A DNA stretch of 64,000 bases from Halorarius litoreus (GCF_024362405.1 NZ_CP101454.1:1736001-1800000), one strand, 5' to 3'. Positions 32,736 through 41,452 are shown, numbered from the stretch's first letter. Notes: generated from the letters alone by a model not told the origin. Program-made: numbers and translations.

Positions 32736-34246
32736 CGGTATCGCCCCACGACGACCGCGATACCGCCTGCGAGCAGCGCCACGCCGAGTACGGCGACGAC
32801 GCCGAGGGCGAGCCCGTTGCGGTTTCCGTCCTCCCCTTCGGCGAGCGAGCGGTCCATCGGCAGCTCGACCGTCTCGGTTCGCTCGACGCCGTCCGACCGG
32901 TAGGTCACCTCGACGGGGACGGTGGTCGCGTTCGCCACGTCGGCGTCGGCGGTGAGTTCGAACGGCGCGAACTCGCTGCCCTCGACGGTGCCGATGAAGT
33001 AGTCGCGCTGCGGGTACGCCGGCGCGACGAACTCGCTTTCGCCGACGGCGACGACGAGCCCCGTCACCTCACCGTCGCCGACGTTCCCCGCGTTCCCCGC
33101 GATACGGAGGGTGTCGCCGTCGCGCGTGAGGCTCACGCCGGTCAGCCGGACCGCACCCACGGGCGGCTGGTAGTCGAACGCGCCGACGGCGCTCCCGGTC
33201 CGGTCGCCGGTCGCGTACTCGACGCGGGCGGTGACGTTTGCGGGCGAGCGAACCGCCGCCAGATCCACCTCGACGGTCGCGGACTCCCCGGGGGCCAGCC
33301 TGCCCACGAACGCCCGCGGGAGGGCACGGTCGCCCGCCGACGGATGCACGACCGCCTCCCTGAGCGGGGCGTTCCCGAAGTTCGTCACCTCGACGGTGAC
33401 GGCGTCGGGTGCCCCTTCACCATCGGACTGCTGCCCACGCTGCTGGAGCGTTCCCCCGCCCCCGAGCAGCCCCTGCAGGGTTCCACCGGCCGCGGCCTGC
33501 GCAGGCGGGGCCGCCGGGCGGACGGCCACCCCCACGTCCTCGCGGAGCGGGTCGACGGTCACGGTTTCGACGTAGCTGGTCTGTCGGGGGACGCCGGTGT
33601 CGGTCGCGTAGCTCGTCACGACTCGCACCTGCACGTCACCGGCGCGCTGCGGGGCAAACGAGAGGTTCCGGACGACCGTCGCACCGCCCGCGACGACCGG
33701 CACGGTCCGGCGGTCCTCGACGGCGCCGGGCGCGTCGAGCCGCACGGTCAGGTTGCGGTACTGTGCGGTGTTCGGGTTCGAGAGCTGCACCTGGACACGG
33801 TTCTCCGTGCGTGCGACCGCGCGGTCGACCGTCACCTCCAGCTGTGGTGCAGCCTGCTCGACGACGACGGTGAGGGGCCGGCGCACCTCGACGCGCTCGC
33901 CGTCCGCGTCCTCGCCGACGGCGACGACGGCGAGGTCCTTCGTGCCAGCGCTGGCGAACGCGTGCGTGAGGTCGAGCGAGAGCGTCTCGCCGGGTGAGAG
34001 CGACCCGGGATTCGTGGCGGCCGCGAGCGTCGTCTCGCCGGAGACGAGCCGGACCGCGGACAGCTCGACCGGGGAGGGCGAGCCCGCCGACTCCCGGACC
34101 GTCGCGGTCACGGTGACGGGCTCGCCGACGACGGGCGTCTCGGGCGCGACGGTCACGTCGGTGACGGCGAGGCGAGCATCGGGGACGGCTGCCGCGCTCG
34201 GTACGAGCAACGCGCAGACGAGCACGACGGCGAGGAGGCGGCGCAT
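32732..34246 (-). CDS. Exported CARDB-like protein of the ABC operon
   Basis: A 504-residue protein with a signal peptide (residues 1-20, RRLLAVVLVCALLVPSAAA), four or so immunoglobulin-like beta modules of the CARDB/COG1361 type (DVTVAPETPVVGEPVTVTATV, ADGERVEVRRPL, VEVTNFGNAPLREAVV, GNAGNVGDGEVTG) and one C-terminal membrane helix (about 480-500, GVVAVLGVALLAGGIAVVV). It would sit outside the membrane with its anchor at the C-terminus, next to the permease. It probably plays the part of an adaptor or substrate-binding subunit. First gene of the operon; its stop overlaps the ATPase start by four bases. Confidence 0.88.
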   Translation of the reverse strand: MRRLLAVVLVCALLVPSAAAVPDARLAVTDVTVAPETPVVGEPVTVTATVRESAGSPSPVELSAVRLVSGETTLAAATNPGSLSPGETLSLDLTHAFASAGTKDLAVVAVGEDADGERVEVRRPLTVVVEQAAPQLEVTVDRAVARTENRVQVQLSNPNTAQYRNLTVRLDAPGAVEDRRTVPVVAGGATVVRNLSFAPQRAGDVQVRVVTSYATDTGVPRQTSYVETVTVDPLREDVGVAVRPAAPPAQAAAGGTLQGLLGGGGTLQQRGQQSDGEGAPDAVTVEVTNFGNAPLREAVVHPSAGDRALPRAFVGRLAPGESATVEVDLAAVRSPANVTARVEYATGDRTGSAVGAFDYQPPVGAVRLTGVSLTRDGDTLRIAGNAGNVGDGEVTGLVVAVGESEFVAPAYPQRDYFIGTVEGSEFAPFELTADADVANATTVPVEVTYRSDGVERTETVELPMDRSLAEGEDGNRNGLALGVVAVLGVALLAGGIAVVVGRYR

Positions 34247-34331
34247 TCAGTTGGACCCGAATAGGCTGTCAGCGCGCAAAAGGGTTGGCGTGGCGGGTAT
34301 GTCCTGTTCGCGTCCCGGCAGAGCGACGAGC

Positions 34332-35678
34332 TCAGTCCAGCGCTTCCGGACTCACGTCGCCGGCACGCCGGTCCAGCTCGTCGTCGTCGTCCGGCTCCTC
34401 GACGACCTCAAGCCCGCGGTTGTTGACGGCGTGCGGGTCCAGGCCGACCTCCTGCAGGAAGTTCTTGTAGATGCGCTCGCAGGTCTCGGCGGCCTTCTGT
34501 CGGTCGCTCGCGTGGTCACAGAGGTCCGGGAGGCTGACGCCCTCCGGCGACTCGTCCTGGTAGATGATCCAGTGGTTGACGAGGTCCGAGAGCCGACGGA
34601 TGGGGGAGGTGAAGTGCCCGTACACTTCGAAGTTGAGCGCGTGGTGGCCGCCGAACGGGTCGCTCATGTACTTCGCGCGGGGCATCACCTTCATGACGGC
34701 CCACTGAATCTTGTTGAGCTGACGCCCCGGGGCGTTCTCCAGGGTGGCGTTGACGGCCTTCCGGGGGTCGTCCCACGCGTCGCCCGGAATCGAAACGCCA
34801 TCCAGGTCCTGAATCTCCTGCAGTGCCTCGTCCCACTCCTGTGGGGTGGGCTGTGGGTGGACGCGGAACATCGCCTCGAGGCTGCGGACCCACTGGAGCT
34901 CGTGGGTGACGGCCTTGTTCGCCTTCAGCATGCACTCCTCGATGATGGTGTGTGCGCGGTCACGTCGCGGATTGAGGACGAGCGAGCCGTCCTCCTTCCG
35001 CTGCTCGTGGAGCTGGTCGGCGAGTTCGTGGACGAGCGTGAGCTCGTCGTGCAGGGGTGCGTCCTCGTCGTCGAGGCGGTTCTCCGCCTGCGTGTACGTC
35101 AGCCGCTCGTCGGAGTGGATGACGCTCTTGTAGATGTCGATGGACTCGTTCGACAGCGTCTCCTCGTCGATCTTCATCTCCACCGTGTGTGCGAGGCGGT
35201 CCTCGTTCGGGACGAGCGAACAGACCGTCTCCGCCAGCACCGGCGGGAGCATGTGCATCGTGTAGCCGGGGAGATAGACCGTGTTCCCGCGTTTGAGCGC
35301 CTCGTCCCACATCTCGTCGCCGGGCTGGACGTAGTGGGTGACGTCCGCGATGTGGACCCAGAGGTGGTAGTAGCCGTCCTCCTTCTCGATGGAGATGGCG
35401 TCGTCGAAGTCCTGGGCGTCCGCGGGGTCGATGGTACAGGCCGTGAGGTCGCGGCAGTCCGTCCGGTAGTCCTTCTCGATCTCCTCCTGAATCTCGCCGT
35501 CGGTGTCGGTGGTGCGGGCTTCGGCCTCACGGACCACCGCTGCGGGGAACGAGTCACGAATCTCGAACTCCTCGAACAGCTCCTTGCGCTTGTTCTCGAG
35601 GTGGCGCGCGAGCTCCTCGTCGATGCGGACGGGGCCCTGGCCCTCTGCGGTGCCGGCCTGCGCCTGGTCGTCGGTCAT
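34332..35678 (-). CDS. rnr: RNB-domain exoribonuclease (RNase R/VacB family)
   Basis: A 448-residue 3'-5' exoribonuclease that degrades RNA processively. The RNB catalytic core is clear: TIDPADAQDFDDAIS near residue 84 carries the metal-binding aspartates, then YLPGYTMHMLPPVLAETVCSLVPNEDRLAHT and the C-terminal HALNFEVYGHFTSPIRRLSDLVNHW. It is shorter than bacterial RNase R (about 650-800 residues): I see no cold-shock domains before the core and no S1 domain after it. Most archaea lack RNase R, while haloarchaea have a reduced version that replaces the exosome, in agreement with this length. Monocistronic. Confidence 0.93.
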   Translation of the reverse strand: MTDDQAQAGTAEGQGPVRIDEELARHLENKRKELFEEFEIRDSFPAAVVREAEARTTDTDGEIQEEIEKDYRTDCRDLTACTIDPADAQDFDDAISIEKEDGYYHLWVHIADVTHYVQPGDEMWDEALKRGNTVYLPGYTMHMLPPVLAETVCSLVPNEDRLAHTVEMKIDEETLSNESIDIYKSVIHSDERLTYTQAENRLDDEDAPLHDELTLVHELADQLHEQRKEDGSLVLNPRRDRAHTIIEECMLKANKAVTHELQWVRSLEAMFRVHPQPTPQEWDEALQEIQDLDGVSIPGDAWDDPRKAVNATLENAPGRQLNKIQWAVMKVMPRAKYMSDPFGGHHALNFEVYGHFTSPIRRLSDLVNHWIIYQDESPEGVSLPDLCDHASDRQKAAETCERIYKNFLQEVGLDPHAVNNRGLEVVEEPDDDDELDRRAGDVSPEALD

Positions 35679-35718
35679 GGTCGGCGTTCGGCGGGGCGGG
35701 AGTTAGGGTTGTCGTCCG

Positions 35719-36042
35719 TCAGGCGCTCCCGGAGACGGTGTGCAGCCCGACGATGCCGACGACGATGACCGACATGAAGCCGAGCCGGAGCGCCGTCGCC
35801 GGCTCGTCGAACAGCACGATCCCCAGCGTCGCGGTGCCGACCGCGCCGATGCCCGTCCAGACGGCGTACGCCGTCCCGATGGGGAGGTCCTGGACCGCGC
35901 GAGCGAGCAGCACCATGCTGACGACGAGTGCGAGGGCGGTCCCCAGGGTCGGAAGCGGTTTCGAGAGCCCATCGGAGTACTCGAGTCCGATGGCCCAGGC
36001 GATCTCGAACAGCCCGGCGACGACGAGCGTTGGCCACGACAT
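35719..36042 (-). CDS. SMR family efflux protein (QacE/SugE type)
   Basis: A 107-residue membrane protein with four helices. It has the conserved glutamate (E13) in LFEIAWAIGLEYSDGLSKPLPT, the site where SMR proteins exchange protons and cationic substrates. The last helices (IGTAYAVWTGIGAVGTATLGIVLFDEPATALRLGFMSVIVVGIVGL) match the SMR signature exactly, including GTAYAVWTGIG. It would act as a dimer in the membrane and export lipophilic or guanidinium-like cations. Start ATG 36042 fixed by family length. It lies 41 bases downstream of the RNase gene's promoter side, same strand. Confidence 0.93.
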   Translation of the reverse strand: MSWPTLVVAGLFEIAWAIGLEYSDGLSKPLPTLGTALALVVSMVLLARAVQDLPIGTAYAVWTGIGAVGTATLGIVLFDEPATALRLGFMSVIVVGIVGLHTVSGSA

Positions 36043-36107
36043 CGGTTGGGGTTCGGCGACGGCAGGGCTATGGCTTCCGGTCCTCGGTCGGGACCATACC
36101 GGTGGCG

Positions 36108-36974
36108 CTACGACCGCCGGGGGGTCTGAGGCTGGACCTGTGGCCGGAAGCTCGCCGCGTGGGCCTCGCTCGCCCACCGCCGGTAGTACCACACCAGCAC
36201 GGCGAACACGGGGATGGCGACGAGGAACGGGAGGTCGCCGGGCGCGCCGGCGACGAAGACGAACGACCAGTTGAACGTGCCGTGGAGGACGCCGACGAGC
36301 ACGACGTTCCGCGTGTACTCGTACAGCAGCCCGAGGAACAGCCCCAGCACGACGACGACCACGAGCGTGCCGAGTATCTCGCTGGGCTCGGTGAGTCCCT
36401 GGCCGAACACCCGCTGTGGGATGTGCCAGAGCGCGAACAGCCCCACGCCGAGGAGGATGGCGACGACCTTGCGGACGCGGTCGGTCCCCCCACCGAGCAC
36501 CGCGACGAGCTTGTTCTGGACGTAGCCACGGAACGCGAACTCCTCGGTGATGCCGACGAACGTCAACTGGACGACTGCCATCGCCACCCACCAGCTCGGC
36601 GAGACGGCCCCGGGGAGGGTGAGCCGGACGCTCCCGGACGCGAGAACCACGGCGATGGCGGCGACGGCGTTGATGAGCAGGTATATCGCGGCCACTGGGA
36701 GGACGCCCGGGAGGACGTCGTCTCGACTCAGTCCCACGTCGGCGGCCCGTCGTCCGTCGAGCCGGAGCGCGAGCCACGCGATGCCACCGATGGCGGCGAA
36801 CGCGGCGGCCATCGCGACGAGCGACGGCCAGGGACCGAGGTTCGGATAGACGAACAGCGGGACGAGCGTCGCCAGAAGCGTCGTCGAGAGGAGGAAGCCG
36901 ACCAGCGGTCCGACGCCGCGGTCGAACGCCAGCGGCTCGGCCGGTCGGTCGGCAGCGTGGATACTGCTGTCCAT
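36108..36974 (-). CDS. CPBP-family intramembrane metalloprotease
   Basis: A 288-residue membrane protein with about eight helices. Motif 1 is E144-E145-x3-R149 (GITEEFAFRGYV), motif 2 is F-x3-H (LFALWHIPQRVF) near 185-195, and motif 3 is H-G-T-F-N (VLHGTFNW) near 245. This is the complete set of catalytic and zinc-binding residues of the CPBP/Rce1 family. Rce1 removes the last residues of prenylated proteins, and bacterial members protect against bacteriocins; substrates in archaea are unknown. Upstream of the SMR gene by 66 bases on the same strand. Confidence 0.92.
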   Translation of the reverse strand: MDSSIHAADRPAEPLAFDRGVGPLVGFLLSTTLLATLVPLFVYPNLGPWPSLVAMAAAFAAIGGIAWLALRLDGRRAADVGLSRDDVLPGVLPVAAIYLLINAVAAIAVVLASGSVRLTLPGAVSPSWWVAMAVVQLTFVGITEEFAFRGYVQNKLVAVLGGGTDRVRKVVAILLGVGLFALWHIPQRVFGQGLTEPSEILGTLVVVVVLGLFLGLLYEYTRNVVLVGVLHGTFNWSFVFVAGAPGDLPFLVAIPVFAVLVWYYRRWASEAHAASFRPQVQPQTPRRS

Positions 36975-37053
36975 ATGTCACGTAGGCTGGACCGAGGAAT
37001 ATACGCCGCCTGTGGGTCTCACGCGGTGAGACCCGGAGACGAGAGACGGGTCG

Positions 37054-37344
37054 TTACCGCTCGTTCTCCGAGCGGGCGCTGCCGGTCGCGAGTTCGGTGT
37101 ACCGCTTCAGAAACGCCTCGCGGGACGTCTCGCCCGCGCCGCTCTCCTCGAGCAGGGCTTCGAGGTCGCCACGGGGCTGGTGGCTGATGTCGCGGTAACA
37201 GGGTTTACAGAGGAACTCGAACTCCTTGTCCCGGCGGTCGAACCGGTCGCCGTGCTTGTCGTACTCACGTGCGTCCGCGCGGTCGACGGCGGACCCACAG
37301 GCGATGCAGGTCACCTCCGACGGCCGCCCGCGACTGCCCCACAT
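37054..37344 (-). CDS. Zinc-ribbon protein (DUF7562-like)
   Basis: A 96-residue protein. It has two C-x2-C knuckles (CIACG near residue 13 and CKPCY near 46) separated by a charged loop, so it probably binds one zinc. The N-terminus MWGSRGRPSEVTCIACG and the helical second half (GDLEALLEESGAGETSREAFLKRYTELA) match the conserved haloarchaeal family I know as DUF7562 (label from memory). Function unknown, possibly a regulator. Monocistronic. Confidence 0.78.
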   Translation of the reverse strand: MWGSRGRPSEVTCIACGSAVDRADAREYDKHGDRFDRRDKEFEFLCKPCYRDISHQPRGDLEALLEESGAGETSREAFLKRYTELATGSARSENER

Positions 37345-37421
37345 ACCCCTCCGTTACGAAGCAGCCTACTTAGGGTTTCCCGCGTGGGCAGTCTGCGTGT
37401 CTGCCGGACGGCAGACGCCCG

Positions 37422-38306
37422 TCACCGGAGCTCGCGCTCGGACTCCCACGCGCGCAGCAGGCCGGCCAGCGTCGCGTTCACGGGCACCCCCTCGGCGCGG
37501 TCGGCGACGTAGCCGGAGATGGCGTCGACCTCGGTCCGGCGACCCGCGAGCACGTCCTGGTGCATCGACGAGGTGTTCGCGGCGGTCGCGGCGGCCACCC
37601 GCTCGACGGCGGCGACGGCCTCGGTGTCCGAGAGGTCGATCCCCTCCTCGCGGGCGACCGTGGCAACTTCGCGGGCGGCCTCGGTCGCCACCGTGTTCGC
37701 GGGGCCGTCGACGAGTGCGCCGTTCTCGACGCGGGCGAGCGCGGTGACCGCGTTGATGCCGGCGTTCACGGCCAGCTTCTCCCACAGGCGGCGCGGCATG
37801 TCGTCGGCGAGTTCGGTGACGACGCCGGCGGCGTCGAACGCCGCGAACGCACGGTCGGCACTCGGCTGCGAACCGCCCTCGCGCGGACCGAGGACGACCT
37901 CGCCGACCCCGGTGCAGGTGACGACACCCGGTTCGGGGCGCATCGCGCCGTAGGTACAGGTGCCCGCGAGTACCGGGCAGTCGAGTTCGGTGGCGAGCGT
38001 CTCCTCGTTCCCGAGGCCGTTCTGCAGCGAGAGACACGCCTCGAGGTCGCAGTCGGCGAGGGCGGTCGCGGCGCTCGGCGTGTCGAACGCCTTCACGGTG
38101 ACGACGGCGAGGTCCGCGCTCGGCGGTGCGTCGGTGCGTGCGTCGGGGTGGACGACGAACTCGAACGCACCGTCGACGCGGAGCCCCTGCTCGCGAATCG
38201 TCGAGACGTGCGGGTCGCGGCCCACGAGCGTCACGTCGTGTTCGCGCGCCAGCAGCCCGCCCATCAGGGAGCCGAGACTGCCCGCACCGAACACTACCAC
38301 GTGCAT
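37422..38306 (-). CDS. panE: 2-dehydropantoate (ketopantoate) 2-reductase family protein
   Basis: A 294-residue NADPH-dependent reductase. The Rossmann motif FGAGSLGSLMGGLLA is at residues 6-20. The substrate/catalytic lysine region is RLWEKLAVNAGINAVTALARVENGALVD near 173-200, and the C-terminal domain carries SSMHQDVLAGRRTEVDAISGYV, which holds the conserved E/D of PanE. It makes pantoate for coenzyme A, a step for which archaea use either this enzyme or a fused type. Divergent paralogs act on other 2-oxoacids, so the symbol is likely but not certain. Monocistronic. Confidence 0.9.
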   Translation of the reverse strand: MHVVVFGAGSLGSLMGGLLAREHDVTLVGRDPHVSTIREQGLRVDGAFEFVVHPDARTDAPPSADLAVVTVKAFDTPSAATALADCDLEACLSLQNGLGNEETLATELDCPVLAGTCTYGAMRPEPGVVTCTGVGEVVLGPREGGSQPSADRAFAAFDAAGVVTELADDMPRRLWEKLAVNAGINAVTALARVENGALVDGPANTVATEAAREVATVAREEGIDLSDTEAVAAVERVAAATAANTSSMHQDVLAGRRTEVDAISGYVADRAEGVPVNATLAGLLRAWESERELR

Positions 38307-38420
38307 GTTCGGGGGTTCTCCCCGTCGATAGAAAGGGTTCCGGTGACAGGGAACGTGACAGAATCGAGTCGGGCGCTGCGAGGGACAAGCCCGCCTATGA
38401 CAGGAACTCGGGTTGCCGAT

Positions 38421-38582
38421 TCAGCGTGCGCGCATCGGGGTGCCCAGTGCGGCCGCACCGCCGTCCATGATGGTGCGCATCGGCGCACAGGCCGGACACG
38501 CCAGCACCTCGTTGGCGTTGGTGCCGAACACTCGGGCGAAGTCGTCGGTTACGGGGCTCCCACAGTTTTGACAGTAGTGCAT
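38421..38582 (-). CDS. 53-residue zinc-ribbon protein (DUF7563-like)
   Basis: Starts at ATG 38582 (M-H-Y-C-Q-N-C-G-S). The knuckles are CQNC at residues 4-7 and CPAC near 31, with FARVFGTNANEV between, the pattern of a small zinc ribbon conserved in haloarchaea (I believe DUF7563). No known function; likely regulatory. An upstream extension in frame is not needed. Confidence 0.7.
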   Translation of the reverse strand: MHYCQNCGSPVTDDFARVFGTNANEVLACPACAPMRTIMDGGAAALGTPMRAR

Positions 38583-38672
38583 CCTTCTCCCACCGAGTTG
38601 TTCTTTCGTGGCAGAACGCATATAGCGGGCCTCTGATTCTCGGGCCCCGAGAATCGACTGCCCGCTACCGAT

Positions 38673-38978
38673 TCAGTCCTGCTGCCAGTAGTACAGCTCC
38701 TCCTCGGGCGCGCCACAGTTCGGGCACACCTCCGGGAGGTCGCCGAGCTTGCCGATCTCGCCGCACTCCCAGCACCGCCAGTGGAGCTCCTTGATGCCGG
38801 CTTTCGAGTCGGCCTCGTGCTCGACGGACATCGAGACGATTCCCTCCGCCGTCGTCACGTAGAAGCCGTGTTCGTCGACGCCGCGAATCCGTCCGAGCTC
38901 CGTCCCGTCGGCGTCGTACACCCGCTCGCCGAAGCTCACGTGTCGTCCGTCGGCCGGGGTCTGCTCTCCGTGGCTCAT
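38673..38978 (-). CDS. Rubredoxin-like protein with PRC-barrel-like head (DUF7130-like)
   Basis: A 101-residue protein starting at ATG 38978 (M-S-H-G-E-Q-T). The first half (FGERVYDADGTELGRIRGVDEHGFYVT) resembles a PRC barrel. The second half has C-W-E-C-G and C-P-N-C-G with GKLGDLPEV between them, a rubredoxin-type iron or zinc knuckle pair. It is probably an electron-transfer or zinc-binding protein. I believe the family label is DUF7130. It lies 82 bases downstream of the sufU gene on the same strand, suggesting an Fe-S or redox context, but this is only by position. Confidence 0.78.
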   Translation of the reverse strand: MSHGEQTPADGRHVSFGERVYDADGTELGRIRGVDEHGFYVTTAEGIVSMSVEHEADSKAGIKELHWRCWECGEIGKLGDLPEVCPNCGAPEEELYYWQQD

Positions 38979-39059
38979 ACTGTGTTGTATGTCACCACAG
39001 CACAAAAAGTGTACTCTGCAGTCGCTCCGTCGGCGTACCGAACGGGTGGGGCCGTCCGC

Positions 39060-39479
39060 TCAGTCCTCTGTCGTGGTCTCGTCGAGTTCCTTGTCGCCCT
39101 GGTAGATGGCGGCGCCGTCCTGTGCGACTTTCTCGGCGAGGACGGCACACTTGATTCGCATCGGGGAGACCTCGACACCCAGCAAGTCCATGATGTCATC
39201 GCGCTCCATCGCGCGGACCTCCTCGAGGGTCATCCCGCCGAGTTCCTGCGAGAGGAGGCTCGCGGAGGCCTGCGAGATGGCACAGCCGTCCCCGATGAAC
39301 GAGACGTGCTGTATCGTCTCGTCGTCGTCTTCGAGCTTCACGAACAGCTTGAGCGTGTCACCGCACATCGGGTTCTCCCCGACGTGTTCGAACGTGGCGT
39401 CCTCGAGTTCCCCGTAGTTGCGCGGGTTCTTGTAGTGGTCGAGGATCTGCTGCCGGTACATGTCGGAGCCCATGCCCAT
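39060..39479 (-). CDS. sufU: Iron-sulfur cluster scaffold, SufU/IscU family
   Basis: A 139-residue protein that assembles or transfers Fe-S clusters or sulfur. The three conserved cysteines are present: ENPMCGDTLKLFV near 38, GDGCAISQASASLLSQEL near 66, and SPMRIKCAVLAEKV near 115. It has the SufU-type insertion GMTLEEVRAMERDDIMDLLGVEVS between Cys2 and Cys3. The start is ATG 39479, with ATG 39473 six bases later also possible; an extension to 39599 is low-complexity and rejected. Monocistronic, upstream of the rubredoxin-like gene. Confidence 0.94.
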   Translation of the reverse strand: MGMGSDMYRQQILDHYKNPRNYGELEDATFEHVGENPMCGDTLKLFVKLEDDDETIQHVSFIGDGCAISQASASLLSQELGGMTLEEVRAMERDDIMDLLGVEVSPMRIKCAVLAEKVAQDGAAIYQGDKELDETTTED

Positions 39480-39581
39480 CGTTGGTTGAAAGAGGGGAAT
39501 CACGGTCAAAAGGGTTGTGTGCGAGACCGGGGGTGTGCGCTGAGCGCAAGAGCGATAGCCTCCCCCGCCGAACCGCGGGGC

Positions 39582-39923
39582 GTGAGCCGACTTTCGCACC
39601 GTGGCGCGGTCGTCGCCTTCTCGGGCGTGGTCTGTCTCGTGGTCGCCGGGATGGGGTCGCTCGGCGGCGAGTCGCTGCTGGCGGTCGGACTCGCGGCCGT
39701 CGCCGGGGCGCTCGGACTCCTGCTCGCCGTGCGCGACGCACTCGGTACGCCGCCCTCGACGACGGCGCTCATCTCCGTCGCGTCGGTCTGTGGGCTAGGC
39801 GCTGTCGCCTCCCTGCCCGGCCAGCGGTGGTTCACCGCCGCGGCACTCGTCGGCGTCGGCGTCATGAACTTCGCGCGGGCGAACGACAAGTGGGTGCCCG
39901 AGTCGGCCGAGAGCGACGAGTAG
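39582..39923 (+). CDS. Small four-helix membrane protein
   Basis: A 113-residue hypothetical protein. Starting at GTG 39582 (V-S-R-L-S-H-R-G-A-V), it has hydrophobic helices GAVVAFSGVVCLVVAGMG, LLAVGLAAVAGALGLLLAV, ALISVASVCGLGAVA and WFTAAALVGVGVMNFA. No charged motif or known domain. It is divergent from sufU and ends 74 bases before the 3' end of the RNase P RNA gene, which faces it. Start assignment is by hydrophobic layout. Confidence 0.55.
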   Translation: MSRLSHRGAVVAFSGVVCLVVAGMGSLGGESLLAVGLAAVAGALGLLLAVRDALGTPPSTTALISVASVCGLGAVASLPGQRWFTAAALVGVGVMNFARANDKWVPESAESDE

Positions 39924-39997
39924 CGGTTGCGGTGCTGTCGATGTGAACTACCGGACGCGAGCGGAGCGAGGGAACGCGAGGCTGTTCGTGCAAAACG

Positions 39998-40335
39998 TTC
40001 GGCTGAGGGTAGTAAGCCCCCTTCTGTTTCTACCCGGCATTCGGCTGAGCACCCACCGCGGGAGTCCGGGCTACCTTGGAGTGCGGTGGGCTTGCACCGG
40101 TGAGGATTCGCCGTTCCATCGGTCCCCGTCCGTCGACGCTCGGCGGGTTAGCTTCCTCGCCTCACGGGTCGGGTCGCGCGCCTCATCGCTCGGGACGGGA
40201 CGTGTCGTTGCTGTTCCATAGCCAGCGGTCTCCCGCTCCGGGTTTGCACCCGGTCACCTGCCCGGACGGTGGGGGGACTTTCCTCGCTCGCGAGGATTTA
40301 TCCTCGAAAGCGGCGGCCGGGCACCCTCTGCCGAA
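39998..40335 (-). ncRNA. rnpB: RNase P RNA
   Basis: Catalytic RNA of RNase P, which trims the 5' leader of tRNAs. On the minus strand I find the universal cores: GAGGAAAGTCC (40275-40285), the central segment GGTGCAAGCCC, and ACAGAAGGGGGGCTTAC near 40015-40028. A 13-base P1 stem with one mismatch joins TTCGGCAGAGGGT (5' end, 40323-40335) to ACCCTCAGCCGAA (3' end, 39998-40010), and a P3 hairpin CGAGGA/TCCTCG follows. Length about 338 bases. A T-run (GTTTTG) directly follows the 3' end, a likely terminator. The ends are set by P1 and could vary by a few bases. Confidence 0.93.
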
Positions 40336-40356
40336 TCTCAGTACTAGCCCACCGAA

Positions 40357-40362
40357 CCTAAG
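40357..40362 (-). promoter_or_regulatory. TATA-like box of rnpB
   Basis: On the minus strand GCTTAGGTT is centred about 25 bases before the predicted 5' end of the RNase P RNA at 40335. This fits the TATA position for a directly transcribed RNA gene. Confidence 0.4.
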
Positions 40363-40422
40363 CCCATCGGAGGACCGTCCCGGGCCGCAAGCGTCTTTCC
40401 GGAGGGGCGAGAAGCACAGCCA

Positions 40423-41418
40423 ATGCGCGTTCGGGTCGGTGTCGTCGCCCTGCTGCTGGTTCTGTCGGGCTGTACGGCCGTGCTCGGGCCGGGGGCGACG
40501 CCGACCGAGCAGGGGTGGACTGGCGACGTGGACAACCACTTCCGGGAGTCGACGCTGACCGTCGCCGTCAACGTCTCGGCCGACACCGACCGCGACTTCC
40601 GGCCGATGCTCCGCGATGCCCTCGACTACTGGGAAGCGAACGCCGAACAGTACGCCGAGTTCCCCATCGAGTACGTCGTCGACCCGGACGCCGAGAGCCC
40701 CGACCTCGAAGTCCGGTTCGTCGACGACATCGAGCAGTGCGGCCCCGAGGAGCACACCGCGGGCTGTGCGCCCATCATCGAGACGCCCGAGCAGGTCCGC
40801 CGACCGGTCACCGTTCGGGTGCGCGCCAGCTACTCGGAGTCCTCGACGGTCTCGGTGCTGAAACACGAACTCGGGCACACGCTGGGGCTGCGCCACGGCG
40901 ACGCCCCCGAGACGGTGATGCAGCAGCGCTCGCAGCTGACGACGCTGCCACAGCCCGACGCGACCGAGCGGGCGATGCCGTGGGCCGACCCGGAGCTGTC
41001 GGTGTACGTCGACGATACGAACGTCTCCCGGCGCGAGCGTGACGAGACCGAACGACAGGTCGCCGGCGCGCTCGGCTACTTCGCCGACGGCGCCGACGGC
41101 ACCGTCCCCGACAACGTCTCGTTCGTCCGGACGGAGAACCGCACGGCTGCGGACGTGACCATCGTGTTCGCCGAGTCGGCCCCCTGCACGAACGGCGGGG
41201 GATCGTGTGGGTCGATTCGGGGCCGCGACCCCGACGGCGACGGGGCGCTGGAGACGTACACGCGGCTCGACATCGTCGTCGCGGGCGTCGACCCCGAGGC
41301 CCGCGGCTGGCACGTCGGCTTCTGGCTCGCGCGGGGCTTCGGCGTCACGGAGTCGGAGCTGCCCGAGCCGCTGGCCACCGACGACCCGGCGGTGCGGCGG
41401 AGCGAGTGGTGGGAGTAG
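40423..41418 (+). CDS. Matrixin-like secreted lipoprotein metalloprotease
   Basis: A 331-residue exported protein. A short signal (RVRVGVVALLLVLSGC) ends at lipobox Cys17, so it is anchored by lipid on the outer face. The catalytic zinc motif is H148-E-L-G-H-T-L-G-L-R-H158, the HExxHxxGxxH of metzincins/matrixins, followed after a loop by METHIONINE in VMQQRSQL that fits a Met-turn region. The N-terminal half (VAVNVSADTDRDFRPMLRDALDYWEANAEQY) resembles archaemetzincin or matrixin pro-catalytic strands. Additional Cys pairs (C107/C116) are present. Substrate unknown; surface-protein turnover is plausible. It begins 88 bases behind the rnpB 5' end, divergent. Confidence 0.88.
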   Translation: MRVRVGVVALLLVLSGCTAVLGPGATPTEQGWTGDVDNHFRESTLTVAVNVSADTDRDFRPMLRDALDYWEANAEQYAEFPIEYVVDPDAESPDLEVRFVDDIEQCGPEEHTAGCAPIIETPEQVRRPVTVRVRASYSESSTVSVLKHELGHTLGLRHGDAPETVMQQRSQLTTLPQPDATERAMPWADPELSVYVDDTNVSRRERDETERQVAGALGYFADGADGTVPDNVSFVRTENRTAADVTIVFAESAPCTNGGGSCGSIRGRDPDGDGALETYTRLDIVVAGVDPEARGWHVGFWLARGFGVTESELPEPLATDDPAVRRSEWWE

Positions 41419-41452
41419 CGAGGGCGACCGCAGGGAGCCCTCGAGAAGACGA

